A stretch of DNA of 64,000 nucleotides from Christiangramia crocea (GCF_022410465.1 NZ_JAJSON010000025.1:496001-560000); one strand, 5' to 3'; numbered from the stretch's first letter, positions 42,773-51,333 are shown. Numbers and translations are program-made. The notes: generated by a model not told the origin, from the letters alone.

Positions 42773-43579
42773 TTAATATAATTCCTTCCAGATGATATAA
42801 ATTCCCATCAATAGCACAAACCAACCGAAGGCAGTTTTCAGTTTCTTACCATTTATAAAATTATTGAGATAGACCCCAAGCCAAATGCCCGCGATAGAGA
42901 GTCCGGTGAAAATCATAAGGAATATCCAGTCGATCTCCATATTCTGTACATCCCCAATAAAACCGATAAGAGACTTAATAGCTATAATAAGAAGAGAAGT
43001 TGCCACGGCCTTTTTCATAGGCAATTTTGCAAGTAGCACCAGTGCGGGAATAATGAGGAATCCACCTCCTGCCCCTACTATTCCTGTGAGCAGACCTACC
43101 ACGATCCCTTCAGCAATGATAAGCGGATAATTATAAGTGACCTTCTCCTCTTTTATATTCTTGCCATTATCTCTCTCGCTAATCATTGAAATAGCGGCTA
43201 CGACCATGATAATCGCAAAAAAGATCATGATCCCAATGTCTTTGGTTATTGTTATTCCAGATATCGTAAAGATCTCTTCAGGGATCGCCGGAACAAGGAA
43301 TTTTCGGGTTAGATACACAGCTATGAAGGCGGGGATGGCAAAAACGATCCCCGTTCTAAAATCTATTAGTTTCTTCGGAATATTTCTAAGAGCACCAACG
43401 AGTGAAGAAGTTCCCACCACAAAAAGTGAGTATGCCGTTGCGGTTACGGGATTAATAGCAAGCAGATAAACCAAAACCGGAACCGTGAGGATGGAACCAC
43501 CACCTCCAATAAGGCCGAGTACCACTCCAATTAATAATCCACCAAAATAACCTAATATCTCAAGTATTTCCATCCGCAA
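42773..43579 (-). CDS. TauE/SafE family sulfite/sulfur compound exporter
   Basis: This 268-residue membrane protein has about eight helices and the TauE/SafE pattern (GLIGGGGSILTVPVLVYLL and GLLTGIVGAGGGFLIIPALV). It would export sulfite, sulfoacetate or a related anion. The palindrome AGTAAC-AATG-GTTACA lies 41 bp upstream, between it and a Crp/Fnr gene. Linked with the YeeE pair and MBL-rhodanese gene, it suggests sulfur oxidation and disposal. Confidence 0.9.
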   Translation of the reverse strand: MRMEILEILGYFGGLLIGVVLGLIGGGGSILTVPVLVYLLAINPVTATAYSLFVVGTSSLVGALRNIPKKLIDFRTGIVFAIPAFIAVYLTRKFLVPAIPEEIFTISGITITKDIGIMIFFAIIMVVAAISMISERDNGKNIKEEKVTYNYPLIIAEGIVVGLLTGIVGAGGGFLIIPALVLLAKLPMKKAVATSLLIIAIKSLIGFIGDVQNMEIDWIFLMIFTGLSIAGIWLGVYLNNFINGKKLKTAFGWFVLLMGIYIIWKELY

Positions 43580-43620
43580 TATTTTTCTGCGCTAAAATAG
43601 CCCCTTAATACAGGTATTGC

Positions 43621-43636
43621 AGTAACAATGGTTACA
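43621..43636 (-). promoter_or_regulatory. Candidate Crp/Fnr site (AGTAAC-AATG-GTTACA) upstream of TauE
   Basis: This inverted repeat with the standard N4 spacer lies 42 bp upstream of the TauE/SafE start and 4 bp from the stop of the Crp/Fnr gene, so local regulation is likely. Confidence 0.55.
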
Positions 43637-43639
43637 GAG

Positions 43640-44272
43640 CTACAGGTCTATTACTTTTATCTGGTTACGCTGAAGGGAGATCTTACCTTCCATCTCCAGT
43701 TTCTTTAATAACCTTGAGATAACCACCCTGGAAGTATGAAGATCGTATGCAATTTGCTGATGTGTGCTCTGGATCTCCACCTCGCCTTTTATTTTAGCTC
43801 TGTCCCTGAGATATTTCATGAGTCGCTGATCCATATTAAGAAAGGCTATGGCATCTATGGTATCCAGCATTTCCGAAAGTCTCGCATGGTATGCCTGAAA
43901 GACAAAATTACGCCATGTCTTATATTTAGAAGTCCACTCCTCCATTTTTGCAATGGGGATCATCACAAAAATAGTATCGGTTTCGGCTACGGCCCTGATC
44001 TCACTCTTCTTCTGCCCCAGGCAGCAGCTCAGGGTCATGGCACAGGTATCACCACGTTCCAGGAAATAAAGCAATAGTTCATCGCCCTTGTCATCTTCCC
44101 TAAGTATCTTGATGGCCCCATCGATAAGTAGCGGCATACCGGTTACATAATCCCCAATTTCTATGATAGTTTCCCCGGCTTTTACCCTTTTGAGGGTACC
44201 CACCTCGCTTATTTCTTCGAGTAGTTCCTTTTCAAAAAGAAATCCGTAAGCTTCCTTTATTTCTTCGTGCAT
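43640..44272 (-). CDS. Crp/Fnr family transcriptional regulator
   Basis: This 210-residue regulator has an N-terminal cyclic-nucleotide-binding-like domain (AGETIIEIGDYVTGMPLLID and the region after). The C-terminal helix-turn-helix has a recognition helix in LHTSRVVISRLLKKLEMEG. Three of the cysteines (TCAMTLSCCLG) lie mid-protein rather than in the usual N-terminal Fnr iron-sulfur cluster, so the sensed signal may differ (redox or NO, for example). It lies beside TauE/SafE and matching palindromes. Confidence 0.88.
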   Translation of the reverse strand: MHEEIKEAYGFLFEKELLEEISEVGTLKRVKAGETIIEIGDYVTGMPLLIDGAIKILREDDKGDELLLYFLERGDTCAMTLSCCLGQKKSEIRAVAETDTIFVMIPIAKMEEWTSKYKTWRNFVFQAYHARLSEMLDTIDAIAFLNMDQRLMKYLRDRAKIKGEVEIQSTHQQIAYDLHTSRVVISRLLKKLEMEGKISLQRNQIKVIDL

Positions 44273-44566
44273 TTATGGCTGATTAAAGGTTAAAATTAGT
44301 AAGAAAATTTCAGAATAAACCCTAGCGGTCTGCTAGGAAATAACTTCCTGACGAAAATTAAGCAAAATAACCGATCATTTACCAGGCTCATAATCAGCAC
44401 CTATCTTCAGAAAATATAAATGCTTCCTTGTTGAAAAATTATACGGTGAAAAGAAACTGATTTTATCCATTAAAACATTCATAATCAGCAATTAACCCCA
44501 TATAACTTTTACTGGAAATTGATTAAATTAGAATAACGAAATAACCGGAAAGTAATCCTGGAGATC

Positions 44567-44953
44567 ATGATAAGCAATTCCAAATATTTTAACCGAAGTA
44601 TTCTCTGGATAGCCAGGGGCTGGGGTGGTATCATCCTGGCTTTCATCCTATTTATCCTTATTGCACATATTTTTGGAAATGACGAAGGTGGATCCGGGTT
44701 TGCGAATACCAAAGAGGTGATCACTTTTATCCTGTTTCCTGTAAGCACGATCACGGGTCTGGCCATTGCCTATAAATGGGAAGGACTGGGCGGACTCATC
44801 TCAAGTCTTGCAATCTTAACCGCAATGTTCATAAATGACGGGATCGACCTGAAATTCCTGCTAACCATCTTCCCTCCGGGTTTCCTTTACCTTGTATACT
44901 GGTTCCTGGAACGCCGTGAAAACAGACATCCTGAAAGAATGAAACTTCATTAG
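44567..44953 (+). CDS. Small membrane protein of unknown function
   Basis: This 128-residue protein has four hydrophobic helices (about 12-34, 48-68, 73-92, 95-115) and a charged C-terminus rich in Arg. Its start MISNSKYFNRSILWIARGW is basic. No named family is recognised. It overlaps the cyclase-type gene on the opposite strand by 4 bp at their stops. Confidence 0.65.
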   Translation: MISNSKYFNRSILWIARGWGGIILAFILFILIAHIFGNDEGGSGFANTKEVITFILFPVSTITGLAIAYKWEGLGGLISSLAILTAMFINDGIDLKFLLTIFPPGFLYLVYWFLERRENRHPERMKLH

Positions 44954-46071
44954 GGAGCCGGACGGGACCAACTAACTCCGAAAAGCCTCATCCTTTGAGT
45001 CTTACCACGTAAGGTGAGTTCCCCCAGTTCATGCAGGCTGTATATATTTATTTTCTTCTTTGGAAGTATTTCCAGGAGCTGATTAGAGATGATAAGTTTC
45101 TCATTGTAGACCTTACACTGTTCCATCATGCGGGCAGCAGTATTAAGGATATCTCCGGAATAGACGATCTCTCTCTTGATCACTCCTATTTCCCCAACAA
45201 CTACCTTCCCGCTATGGATGGCTGCCTTGAATTGTGGCAGTAGCCCATATTTCTCCATGTAATAAGCTTCCTTTTCTTTCACCTTTTCTTTTATTCTGAA
45301 GAAGCATCGCAGCGGCCGCATATGTTTACGCACTGAACGGCGCACCGGCCAGGTGACCACTATCTCGTCACCTATGTACTGATAGATCTCTCCCTGTGTA
45401 TCCAGGATAGGATCTGTCATATCACTGAAAAAATCCTTCAGCAGATCAAAGAAACGAATATGCCCGAGTTTTTCAGCAATGCTTGTGGAGTCACTGAGAT
45501 CAAGGAACATAAAGATCCTGCTCACCTCATGCGGGCTGTGATATCGTCCCAGGAAAAGGGAAATGAGTGTAGTTGGCGCATATTTTTCATAGATATTGAG
45601 GCCCTGCACGGTGATCCATGCAATGACAAGCCAGGAAACGAGGTTTCGCAGCGCATAAGGGTCAAGTATAAGAAGGTCCAGTGCCCGGGATAAGGGAGCA
45701 TCTGCAGAATTTATCTCCTCCCGGTAATAGAAAAAGTAAGGGATAAGAGTATTGAGCACCAGGATAAAGCCCAGGAAGAACCAGAAATTCACAAAAACAT
45801 AATACCAGTAGCTCCTTTTTCGAAGGTTCTCACTAAGGCGGAATATTAAAATACTGCCTCCAATGAAACCTCCCACCGCGGGACCGATTATATTTATAAG
45901 GAGAAAAGACCCGAATGACAACTTATTTGGAACCACAAAAATGAATTCATCTGTAGCAGGCATATAGTTCACGCATTTATAGAAAGCCATAAATGCGCCG
46001 CTGGCCATCCAGAAGAGCGTCATCCCGAGCACAAGATATAGCTGGGCCCTTATTTTTGATTGCAGATACAT
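44950..46071 (-). CDS. Membrane-bound adenylate/guanylate cyclase-type protein
   Basis: This 373-residue protein has an N-terminal four-helix membrane region (about 10-165) and a class III nucleotidyl cyclase domain (about 185-365). It shows FMFLDLSDSTSIAEKLGH (metal-binding Asp) and QYIGDEIVVTWP (second Asp), with NTAARMMEQC later. The second messenger (cAMP or cGMP) cannot be fixed. It is the last gene before the cassette segment and lies 123 bp from the first attC-like repeat. Confidence 0.87.
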   Translation of the reverse strand: MYLQSKIRAQLYLVLGMTLFWMASGAFMAFYKCVNYMPATDEFIFVVPNKLSFGSFLLINIIGPAVGGFIGGSILIFRLSENLRKRSYWYYVFVNFWFFLGFILVLNTLIPYFFYYREEINSADAPLSRALDLLILDPYALRNLVSWLVIAWITVQGLNIYEKYAPTTLISLFLGRYHSPHEVSRIFMFLDLSDSTSIAEKLGHIRFFDLLKDFFSDMTDPILDTQGEIYQYIGDEIVVTWPVRRSVRKHMRPLRCFFRIKEKVKEKEAYYMEKYGLLPQFKAAIHSGKVVVGEIGVIKREIVYSGDILNTAARMMEQCKVYNEKLIISNQLLEILPKKKINIYSLHELGELTLRGKTQRMRLFGVSWSRPAP

Positions 46072-46194
46072 ATCATCCCGAAGAATTGAAACTGAAAGAT
46101 ATTACCAAAAATCCAATTTCAGTAAAATAAACCAGGCAATGTAAACATCTGTATGACAGTTTATTATATATATAAGAACGTATATGACAAAATA

Positions 46195-46313
46195 GGCGGT
46201 ACCGTTAGAAATAAAATAATTAACTTGACCATCAAACCAGGTCTTAGCCGACATCCCGATAGCTATCGGGACCGCACCCCTACTTCAGCTACTTGTGTTA
46301 ACCGAGACCGTAA
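46195..46313. repeat. attC-like repeat A
   Basis: The copy runs from GGCGGTACCGTTAG to AACCGAGACCG and contains AATTAACTTGACC, GCCGACAT and the perfect palindrome CCCGATAGCTATCGGG (46255-46270). The conserved 5' arm (GGTTCATCGCCAATA) of other copies is missing. The first cassette gene starts 16 bp after it. Confidence 0.7.
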
Positions 46314-46328
46314 TCCAGAATTAATATT

Positions 46329-46892
46329 GTGAGACAACTAAAAATAGAAAATTTAAAAAAGGAAATTGAAAGCTTCAAGGTTGATGAAAAAAATTCCTAT
46401 TTAAATAGCTATCAGGAATTTATTGAATATTTCGATGAAGTATCAAAAATTGAAAAACACCATCTGATAATTTCAAGTCACTTCGTTTACGGATGGATGC
46501 CAACAATTCTAAAACTTAAACTGACTAATTTAGATGAAATACTTCTAATCCTTAATAAAGCCAAAACAGACAAGGTTTTAAATACAGAAGAGCTGGAAAA
46601 ATTGAGATTTTCAATTAATAATTCTTTAGTAGGAGCCTCAAAATTACTTCACTTTATTAATCCCGGAATTTATCCAATTTGGGATAGCAAAATTTTCAAA
46701 TACTGGTCAGGAAATAAATCAATTTATGGAATACAAAAACCTGAAAATTACTTAGAATTCACAAACCAGGTTAACAATACTATTCAACATACAGATTTTA
46801 CTGAAATTCATAAAAAAATTAATAACCTGTTAAATTATAATGTAAGCCCAGTTCGCGCCTTAGAATTATTAATATTTCAATCTTATAATTAG
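46329..46892 (+). CDS. Hypothetical protein encoded on cassette segment 1
   Basis: The 187-residue protein begins with GTG (no ATG in frame nearby) and is Lys/Asn-rich with a mostly helical look (KKEIESFKVDEKNSYLNSYQ). A conserved-looking segment is LLHFINPGIYPIWDSKIFKY. I do not recognise its family. Low GC, plus-strand orientation opposite to neighbouring genes and a start right after an attC-like repeat mark it as mobile cargo. Confidence 0.65.
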   Translation: MRQLKIENLKKEIESFKVDEKNSYLNSYQEFIEYFDEVSKIEKHHLIISSHFVYGWMPTILKLKLTNLDEILLILNKAKTDKVLNTEELEKLRFSINNSLVGASKLLHFINPGIYPIWDSKIFKYWSGNKSIYGIQKPENYLEFTNQVNNTIQHTDFTEIHKKINNLLNYNVSPVRALELLIFQSYN

Positions 46893-46899
46893 AATCATT

Positions 46900-47043
46900 A
46901 TGAGTAACAGCAAAGTGATCGACCTTAAAGTGAAGAAAGGTTATAGTAACAGATTGGATAAAATTGTAGATAAATTAGAGGCTTTTGATAAAGTGGTTTT
47001 TGGATCTATGATTGAACTTACTACTTCTGATAAAGTTAAGTAG
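46900..47043 (+). CDS. 47-residue small ORF
   Basis: The small frame encodes MSNSKVIDLKVKKGYSNRLD and continues to a TAG at 47041. It starts 7 bp after the previous stop, has a Shine-Dalgarno-free context and may be a truncated gene. It could be a short protein or a relic of a cassette gene. Confidence 0.35.
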   Translation: MSNSKVIDLKVKKGYSNRLDKIVDKLEAFDKVVFGSMIELTTSDKVK

Positions 47044-47157
47044 TAAGTGAAATTCAAAAACAACAGGGCAAAGTATTTAACAAATTGGCCAACAAAAAAT
47101 AAAAGACCTTTCTCTAAGAAATTGTAAAAAAGCATTAAATCGCATTTTACACCAGCC

Positions 47158-47167
47158 GTTAGGCAGC
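47158..47167. repeat. attC-like core site opening the higBA cassette
   Basis: GTTAGGCAGC matches the integron core consensus GTTRRRY at its first 7 bases, and is the exact reverse complement of GCTGCCTAAC at 47828-47837 after the last gene of this cassette. Confidence 0.6.
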
Positions 47168-47241
47168 ATAATTTTTTCGAGTTTAGAATATCTGATTTTT
47201 TTACTTATCTTTGACGTTAGTAACGTGAAACAAAATTATTT

Positions 47242-47523
47242 GTGATAAAATCATTTGCGGATAAAGAAGCTGACAAAATTTGGAATGGAACACAATCAAG
47301 AAAGCTTCCTGCTAATATTCAAAATGTAGCAAGAAGAAAACGAAGAATGATTAATAATGCTCAAAATATTAATGACTTAAGAATTCCACCAGCAAATCAT
47401 TTAGAGAAACTGAGTGGAAATTTAGAAGGTTTTCATAGTATAAGAATTAATAAGCAATGGAGAATAATGTTCAAATGGCAAAATGACAATGCCTTTGAAG
47501 TTCAAATTATTGATTATCACTAA
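47242..47523 (+). CDS. higB: HigB-type toxin
   Basis: This 93-residue RelE/HigB superfamily toxin begins with GTG (IKSFADKEADKIWNGTQSRKL). It shows KLSGNLEGFHSIRINKQWRIMF and a C-terminal IIDYH, which carry the basic catalytic surface. It would cleave mRNA on the ribosome. The antitoxin gene follows 13 bp later, in the toxin-first order of higBA. The pair is the sole content of a cassette with perfectly matched ends. Confidence 0.9.
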   Translation: MIKSFADKEADKIWNGTQSRKLPANIQNVARRKRRMINNAQNINDLRIPPANHLEKLSGNLEGFHSIRINKQWRIMFKWQNDNAFEVQIIDYH

Positions 47524-47536
47524 AAAAACAGAAAAA

Positions 47537-47836
47537 ATGAAAAAGCTAGAAAACATACATCCTGGAGAAGTTCTAAAAGAAGAGTTTTTAGATCCAATGG
47601 AAATCACTGCTTACCGACTTTCAAAAGAAACTTTTATTCCTCAAACTCGGATTAGTGAAATCATTAAAAAGAAAAGAAGAATTACTGCGGATACCGCAAT
47701 AAGACTTGCAAAATATTTTGGAACAACTGCTAAATTTTGGCTGGGATTACAAGCTGACTACGATTTAGAAGAAGAAAAATCTTTAAAGGCGAAAGAGTTC
47801 AATAACATAACCCCGTTAGAAAATAGCGCTGCCTAA
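47537..47836 (+). CDS. higA: HigA-type antitoxin
   Basis: This 99-residue Xre-family protein is the HigA antitoxin (IHPGEVLKEEFLDPMEITAY; helix-turn-helix in LSKETFIPQTRISEIIKKKR). I use the ATG at 47537; a longer upstream frame overlaps the toxin gene. Its TAA stop lies inside the attC-like inverse core GCCTAAC, as often seen in integron cassettes. It represses the operon and neutralises HigB. Confidence 0.9.
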   Translation: MKKLENIHPGEVLKEEFLDPMEITAYRLSKETFIPQTRISEIIKKKRRITADTAIRLAKYFGTTAKFWLGLQADYDLEEEKSLKAKEFNNITPLENSAA

Positions 47837-47895
47837 CAGCGGTTCATCGCAAATTACGGGTATTGGAGAAAAAGAGTAATTTCAGAAACCAGGAG
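47828..47895. repeat. attC-like 5' half-site H
   Basis: After the inverse core GCTGCCTAAC the sequence AGCGGTTCATCGCAAATTAC and the following GGTATTGGAGAAAAAG match site G at 62637-62790 closely. The 3' half (palindrome and GATAACCGAGACC) is missing, so the array ends here in an incomplete site next to the PQQ-dehydrogenase gene. Confidence 0.65.
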
Positions 47896-47955
47896 TTTTG
47901 TTTCTCACTTACTCGAGTAAAAGCAGCTCTGTTTTATACCATCACATATAGCTTC

Positions 47956-50166
47956 TTATGGAAGTGCAAAAGCAAGGTATTCATCTCCCGAAGGGCTTCC
48001 AATTTTACCTCCACCACAGGCGATTACCAGGTATTCCTTTCCTTCTATAGTATAAACGGCCGGGGTGGCATAGCCTGGAACAGGAAGTTTTGCCTCCCAC
48101 AGGACCTCACCGCTAGTTTTATCAAAAGCTCTGATCTTCGAATCTTTGGTTGCCGCTATAAAGACCAGACCTCCCCTGGTTACCACAGGTCCTCCATAAT
48201 TTTCAGTTCCCGTAACCGGAATTCCCTTTTTGCTTAATTCAGGATATTCTCCCAAAGGAACTTTCCAGAGTAGTTTTCCTGTATTCAGGTTTACCGCATT
48301 CAGCGTTCCCCACGGAGGAGTGATGCCAGGATATCCATTTTCATCAAGAAACCTATTATAACCAGTCATGGTATAAGGCACCTCATTTACAAGGCTGTTT
48401 TCTTCTGAACTATTAAGCGGTTCTTTTATATCCTCATCCTGAAGATCCAGCATGTAGGCCAATAAAGCTTCTTTTTCATCTTTTTTGAGGTTCCCAAAAG
48501 CAGGCATCATATTCCTGCCATTTTCAATAATACTTAAAATGTGTTCTTTTTCATATTTTTCCCCCAGGTTATCCAAAGCTGGATAAGATTCACCATTGCC
48601 CTGGCGATCAATCCCGTGGCAGGACATACAGTATTTATTATAGACACCTTCCCCTTTATCCTGTAAACTTTTGGGAGCTGTATCTTCTTTGGGAACATCT
48701 ATCATAGTTAGTGACCAGGGTAATTCACTGGAATTGACATACATTATTTGAGTTTCGGGATCTACGGCAGCTCCTCCCCATTCCCCTCCCCCGTCAAATC
48801 CGGGAAAGATCCATCCACCCTCTTTTGAAGGAGGAGTGAACATTTCGGCGTATTTTACACTATCATATTTCTGAAGCAGTTTTTGATGCGTTTCTTCATC
48901 TAAATTCGAAACATCTTCTCTACTGAAATGCTGCCTGGCAAAAGGTTCAGGTAAACTGGGAATCGGTTGAGTAGGCCATGGTTTTTCTCCCGGCAAATGC
49001 TTCTGTGGAACCGGTTGTTCTTCTATAGGATAGACCGGCTCTCCGGTCACCCGGTCAAAAATAAAAATATAGCCGTGCTTGGTGATCTGAGCCACGGCAT
49101 CTATCGTTTTTCCATCCTTATGCAAAGTCACAAGATTCGGATTGGCCGGAAGGTCCCTGTCCCATAAATCATGATGAACAATCTGGTAATGCCATATATA
49201 TTTACCTGTGGCCGCGTCTAAAGCGATCAGGGAATTTGCAAAAAGATTGGTTCCTTCCCTGAAACCACCATAAAAATCGCCGGAAACCGAACCTGTAGGC
49301 ACATAAACTATACCCCGCTCTTTATCTAAAGACATTCCAGCCCAGCAATTGGCACCTCCCAGTTTTTTCCATGCATCCTTATCAGGCCATGAATCATATC
49401 CCTCTTCACCGGGATGGGGAATGGTATGAAAAATCCATTCCAGTTCACCGGTTTTTGTATTATAAGCCCTGATGTGTCCGGGCGCAGCATCGGCTGACTC
49501 TGCCACTCGCATACTAACGATCAGCAGGTTTTTAAAAAGAACACCAGGAGTTGTTTCAGCAATGAAAGAATTAAATTCATCTTCCTCCCTTCCCAGATTC
49601 CGGGAGAGATCAATAGCTCCATTGCTTCCAAAGTCGGGAAGGTGTTCACCATTTTCAGCATTTATTGCATAGATTTTTTTCCCTACTGCGTGAAATATAA
49701 TGTCAGGGCCATTTTCTTCCTTCTTGTACACCAGGCCGCGACTAACTTTAAAAAAGGCCATAGGGTCCTCCTTATTTACAGTATCTAAAACTGCAGGGTC
49801 GAAAATCCATTTCTGTTTTCCGGTAGCAGCATCCAGGGCAAAAAGTTTCAGCCGTGGAGATATACCGTACAATATCCCCTCAACAATTACCGGATTGGTT
49901 TGGATCTGAGAGCGATTATCTTTGTCCCTGTCACCTGTGCTATACCTCCATACCTCCTGAAGATCTGCAACATTTTCCCGGTTAATTTCAGTTGCGGAAG
50001 AATACCTCATTCCGGAAACAGTGCCTGCATAGGTTTCCCAGCCAGAATAATCAGTAGTTTTTGAATGATCTTCATCAGAACAGGAAAGAAGAAAGAAAAA
50101 GCAACAATAAGCATAGAAAGGAAGGAATATTTTTCCCGCTAAATACATTTCAGAAGATATACGCAT
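47956..50166 (-). CDS. PQQ-binding-like quinoprotein dehydrogenase with cytochrome c domain
   Basis: This 736-residue exported protein has a lipobox-like start (FFFLLSCSDEDHS). An eight-bladed quinoprotein beta-propeller follows (repeats such as LFALDAATGKQKW, LIALDAATGKYIW and IRAFDKTSGEVLW). An inserted cytochrome c domain (CMSCHGIDRQGNG) and MMPAF for the axial ligand lie around residues 500-570. It oxidises a sugar or alcohol in the periplasm and passes electrons to the respiratory chain. It stands between cassette segments. Confidence 0.88.
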   Translation of the reverse strand: MRISSEMYLAGKIFLPFYAYCCFFFLLSCSDEDHSKTTDYSGWETYAGTVSGMRYSSATEINRENVADLQEVWRYSTGDRDKDNRSQIQTNPVIVEGILYGISPRLKLFALDAATGKQKWIFDPAVLDTVNKEDPMAFFKVSRGLVYKKEENGPDIIFHAVGKKIYAINAENGEHLPDFGSNGAIDLSRNLGREEDEFNSFIAETTPGVLFKNLLIVSMRVAESADAAPGHIRAYNTKTGELEWIFHTIPHPGEEGYDSWPDKDAWKKLGGANCWAGMSLDKERGIVYVPTGSVSGDFYGGFREGTNLFANSLIALDAATGKYIWHYQIVHHDLWDRDLPANPNLVTLHKDGKTIDAVAQITKHGYIFIFDRVTGEPVYPIEEQPVPQKHLPGEKPWPTQPIPSLPEPFARQHFSREDVSNLDEETHQKLLQKYDSVKYAEMFTPPSKEGGWIFPGFDGGGEWGGAAVDPETQIMYVNSSELPWSLTMIDVPKEDTAPKSLQDKGEGVYNKYCMSCHGIDRQGNGESYPALDNLGEKYEKEHILSIIENGRNMMPAFGNLKKDEKEALLAYMLDLQDEDIKEPLNSSEENSLVNEVPYTMTGYNRFLDENGYPGITPPWGTLNAVNLNTGKLLWKVPLGEYPELSKKGIPVTGTENYGGPVVTRGGLVFIAATKDSKIRAFDKTSGEVLWEAKLPVPGYATPAVYTIEGKEYLVIACGGGKIGSPSGDEYLAFALP

Positions 50167-50438
50167 AAAAAAAGTTCACTTGAAATAATGTATATGGGAA
50201 GATATATTTTTTCTAATAAAGGATATCGCTCTCACCTACAAAAGTTAAAGTTTTCTATCCTTAAGCCTACTCCGCGGTGTTTTTTTACATATTCAGAAGT
50301 TTTTGGATCCCCTGATTCCCTGTTCAACAGTTTCTTTTTCTCCACCTTTTAGGAAATACCCCAACAGGAGGAAGTGATGAAATGCAACTAAAAGGGGAAA
50401 GGCGGAAAAGTCTTATTTCAGAAACCGGGAAATATGAT

Positions 50439-51116
50439 CTACTGCATTTTAAAAACAGTAGTTTCAATAACACCTTCATTATTATCTAAAACAATCTTCA
50501 GTAATGTTCTTTTCTCTATTGCTTTAAGATCAAATGGCGGAGAAGACAAATTCAAGCCACTTTGTTTTTTTAGTCTTGTTCCCTGTCCTGAAATAATATC
50601 TTTATTGGGTTCAAAATCTCCTTGGGGAAAATGCTCGGTTAAAATAAGATATTTAAAGTCGCTCAACTTTTTCAATATAGACTGTATCTCTGCATTAGAC
50701 AGATGCTGCAACACCTGTCTTAGAATTGCAATGTCTCCGGAAGGCAATGGATCTGCTGCAATATCCAGGCAATGAAATTCGAGGTCTTTCTGCCGGAATT
50801 TTTTAGTGTTATAGGCTATAAGTGGCTCTACAATATCTACCGCTATATATTTACAGGTGTACTTTACCAGTTCTTTCCCTACATTAAAATCACCACAGCC
50901 AAGATCACATACGCTCAGCGGATCTTCAAATGAATTTAAAAAGGAGCTTACCACCTCGATATACGGATTAATGATGTCCGGATGATGAGATCCGATTCCG
51001 GAATAAAATTCAGCTTTATTACCTCCCCAAAGGTTCATGCTATAAACCTGTTCCATAGCAGCTTTGGTGGGCCAGGGCTTCTTAGATCTTTTAATTGTCT
51101 TCTCTTTCTCCCGCAT
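50439..51116 (-). CDS. Class I SAM-dependent methyltransferase
   Basis: This 225-residue protein has a methyltransferase core (VCDLGCGDFNVGKELVKYTC, SAM-binding; then ILRQVLQHLSNAEIQSILKK, post-motif). A basic N-terminus (KTIKRSKKPWPTK) and an unusual C-terminal acidic/aromatic tail are present. Substrate is unknown. It may be an accessory gene, given its isolation between two attC-like remnants. Confidence 0.8.
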   Translation of the reverse strand: MREKEKTIKRSKKPWPTKAAMEQVYSMNLWGGNKAEFYSGIGSHHPDIINPYIEVVSSFLNSFEDPLSVCDLGCGDFNVGKELVKYTCKYIAVDIVEPLIAYNTKKFRQKDLEFHCLDIAADPLPSGDIAILRQVLQHLSNAEIQSILKKLSDFKYLILTEHFPQGDFEPNKDIISGQGTRLKKQSGLNLSSPPFDLKAIEKRTLLKIVLDNNEGVIETTVFKMQ

Positions 51117-51197
51117 AAACCATGCTTTGCTAATGAAAGCTACGAATTTCGTTAAACCTCAATACAAATATAACAGAGGTTTCGAAACCTGAGTTTC

Positions 51198-51333
51198 ATC
51201 TAAAAATAACGGATAGCTTTTCAATAAAATAATTAACCTGACCAACAAACTAATATTAACCATGCCTATTGCGTGGCAGGTCCGACATCCCGATAGTTAT
51301 CGGGACCGCGTCCCTTACTCCGCCAACTAGTGA
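51198..51333. repeat. Solo attC-like repeat B
   Basis: This diverged copy has AATAATTAACCTGACC, CCGACAT, the near-palindrome CCCGATAGTTATCGGG (51289-51304) and CCGCGTCCCTTACTCCGCC. It carries an extra 22-bp hairpin (ATGCCTATTGCGTGGCAGG). It lies alone, without a cassette, and ends about 6 bp from the lpd stop codon. Confidence 0.65.

Noticed and set aside
47863-48237. Plus-strand 124-residue frame between higA and the PQQ gene
   Set aside because: Most of it mirrors the 3' end of the PQQ-dehydrogenase gene on the minus strand and the rest lies in the attC-like half-site; the protein has no plausible domain.
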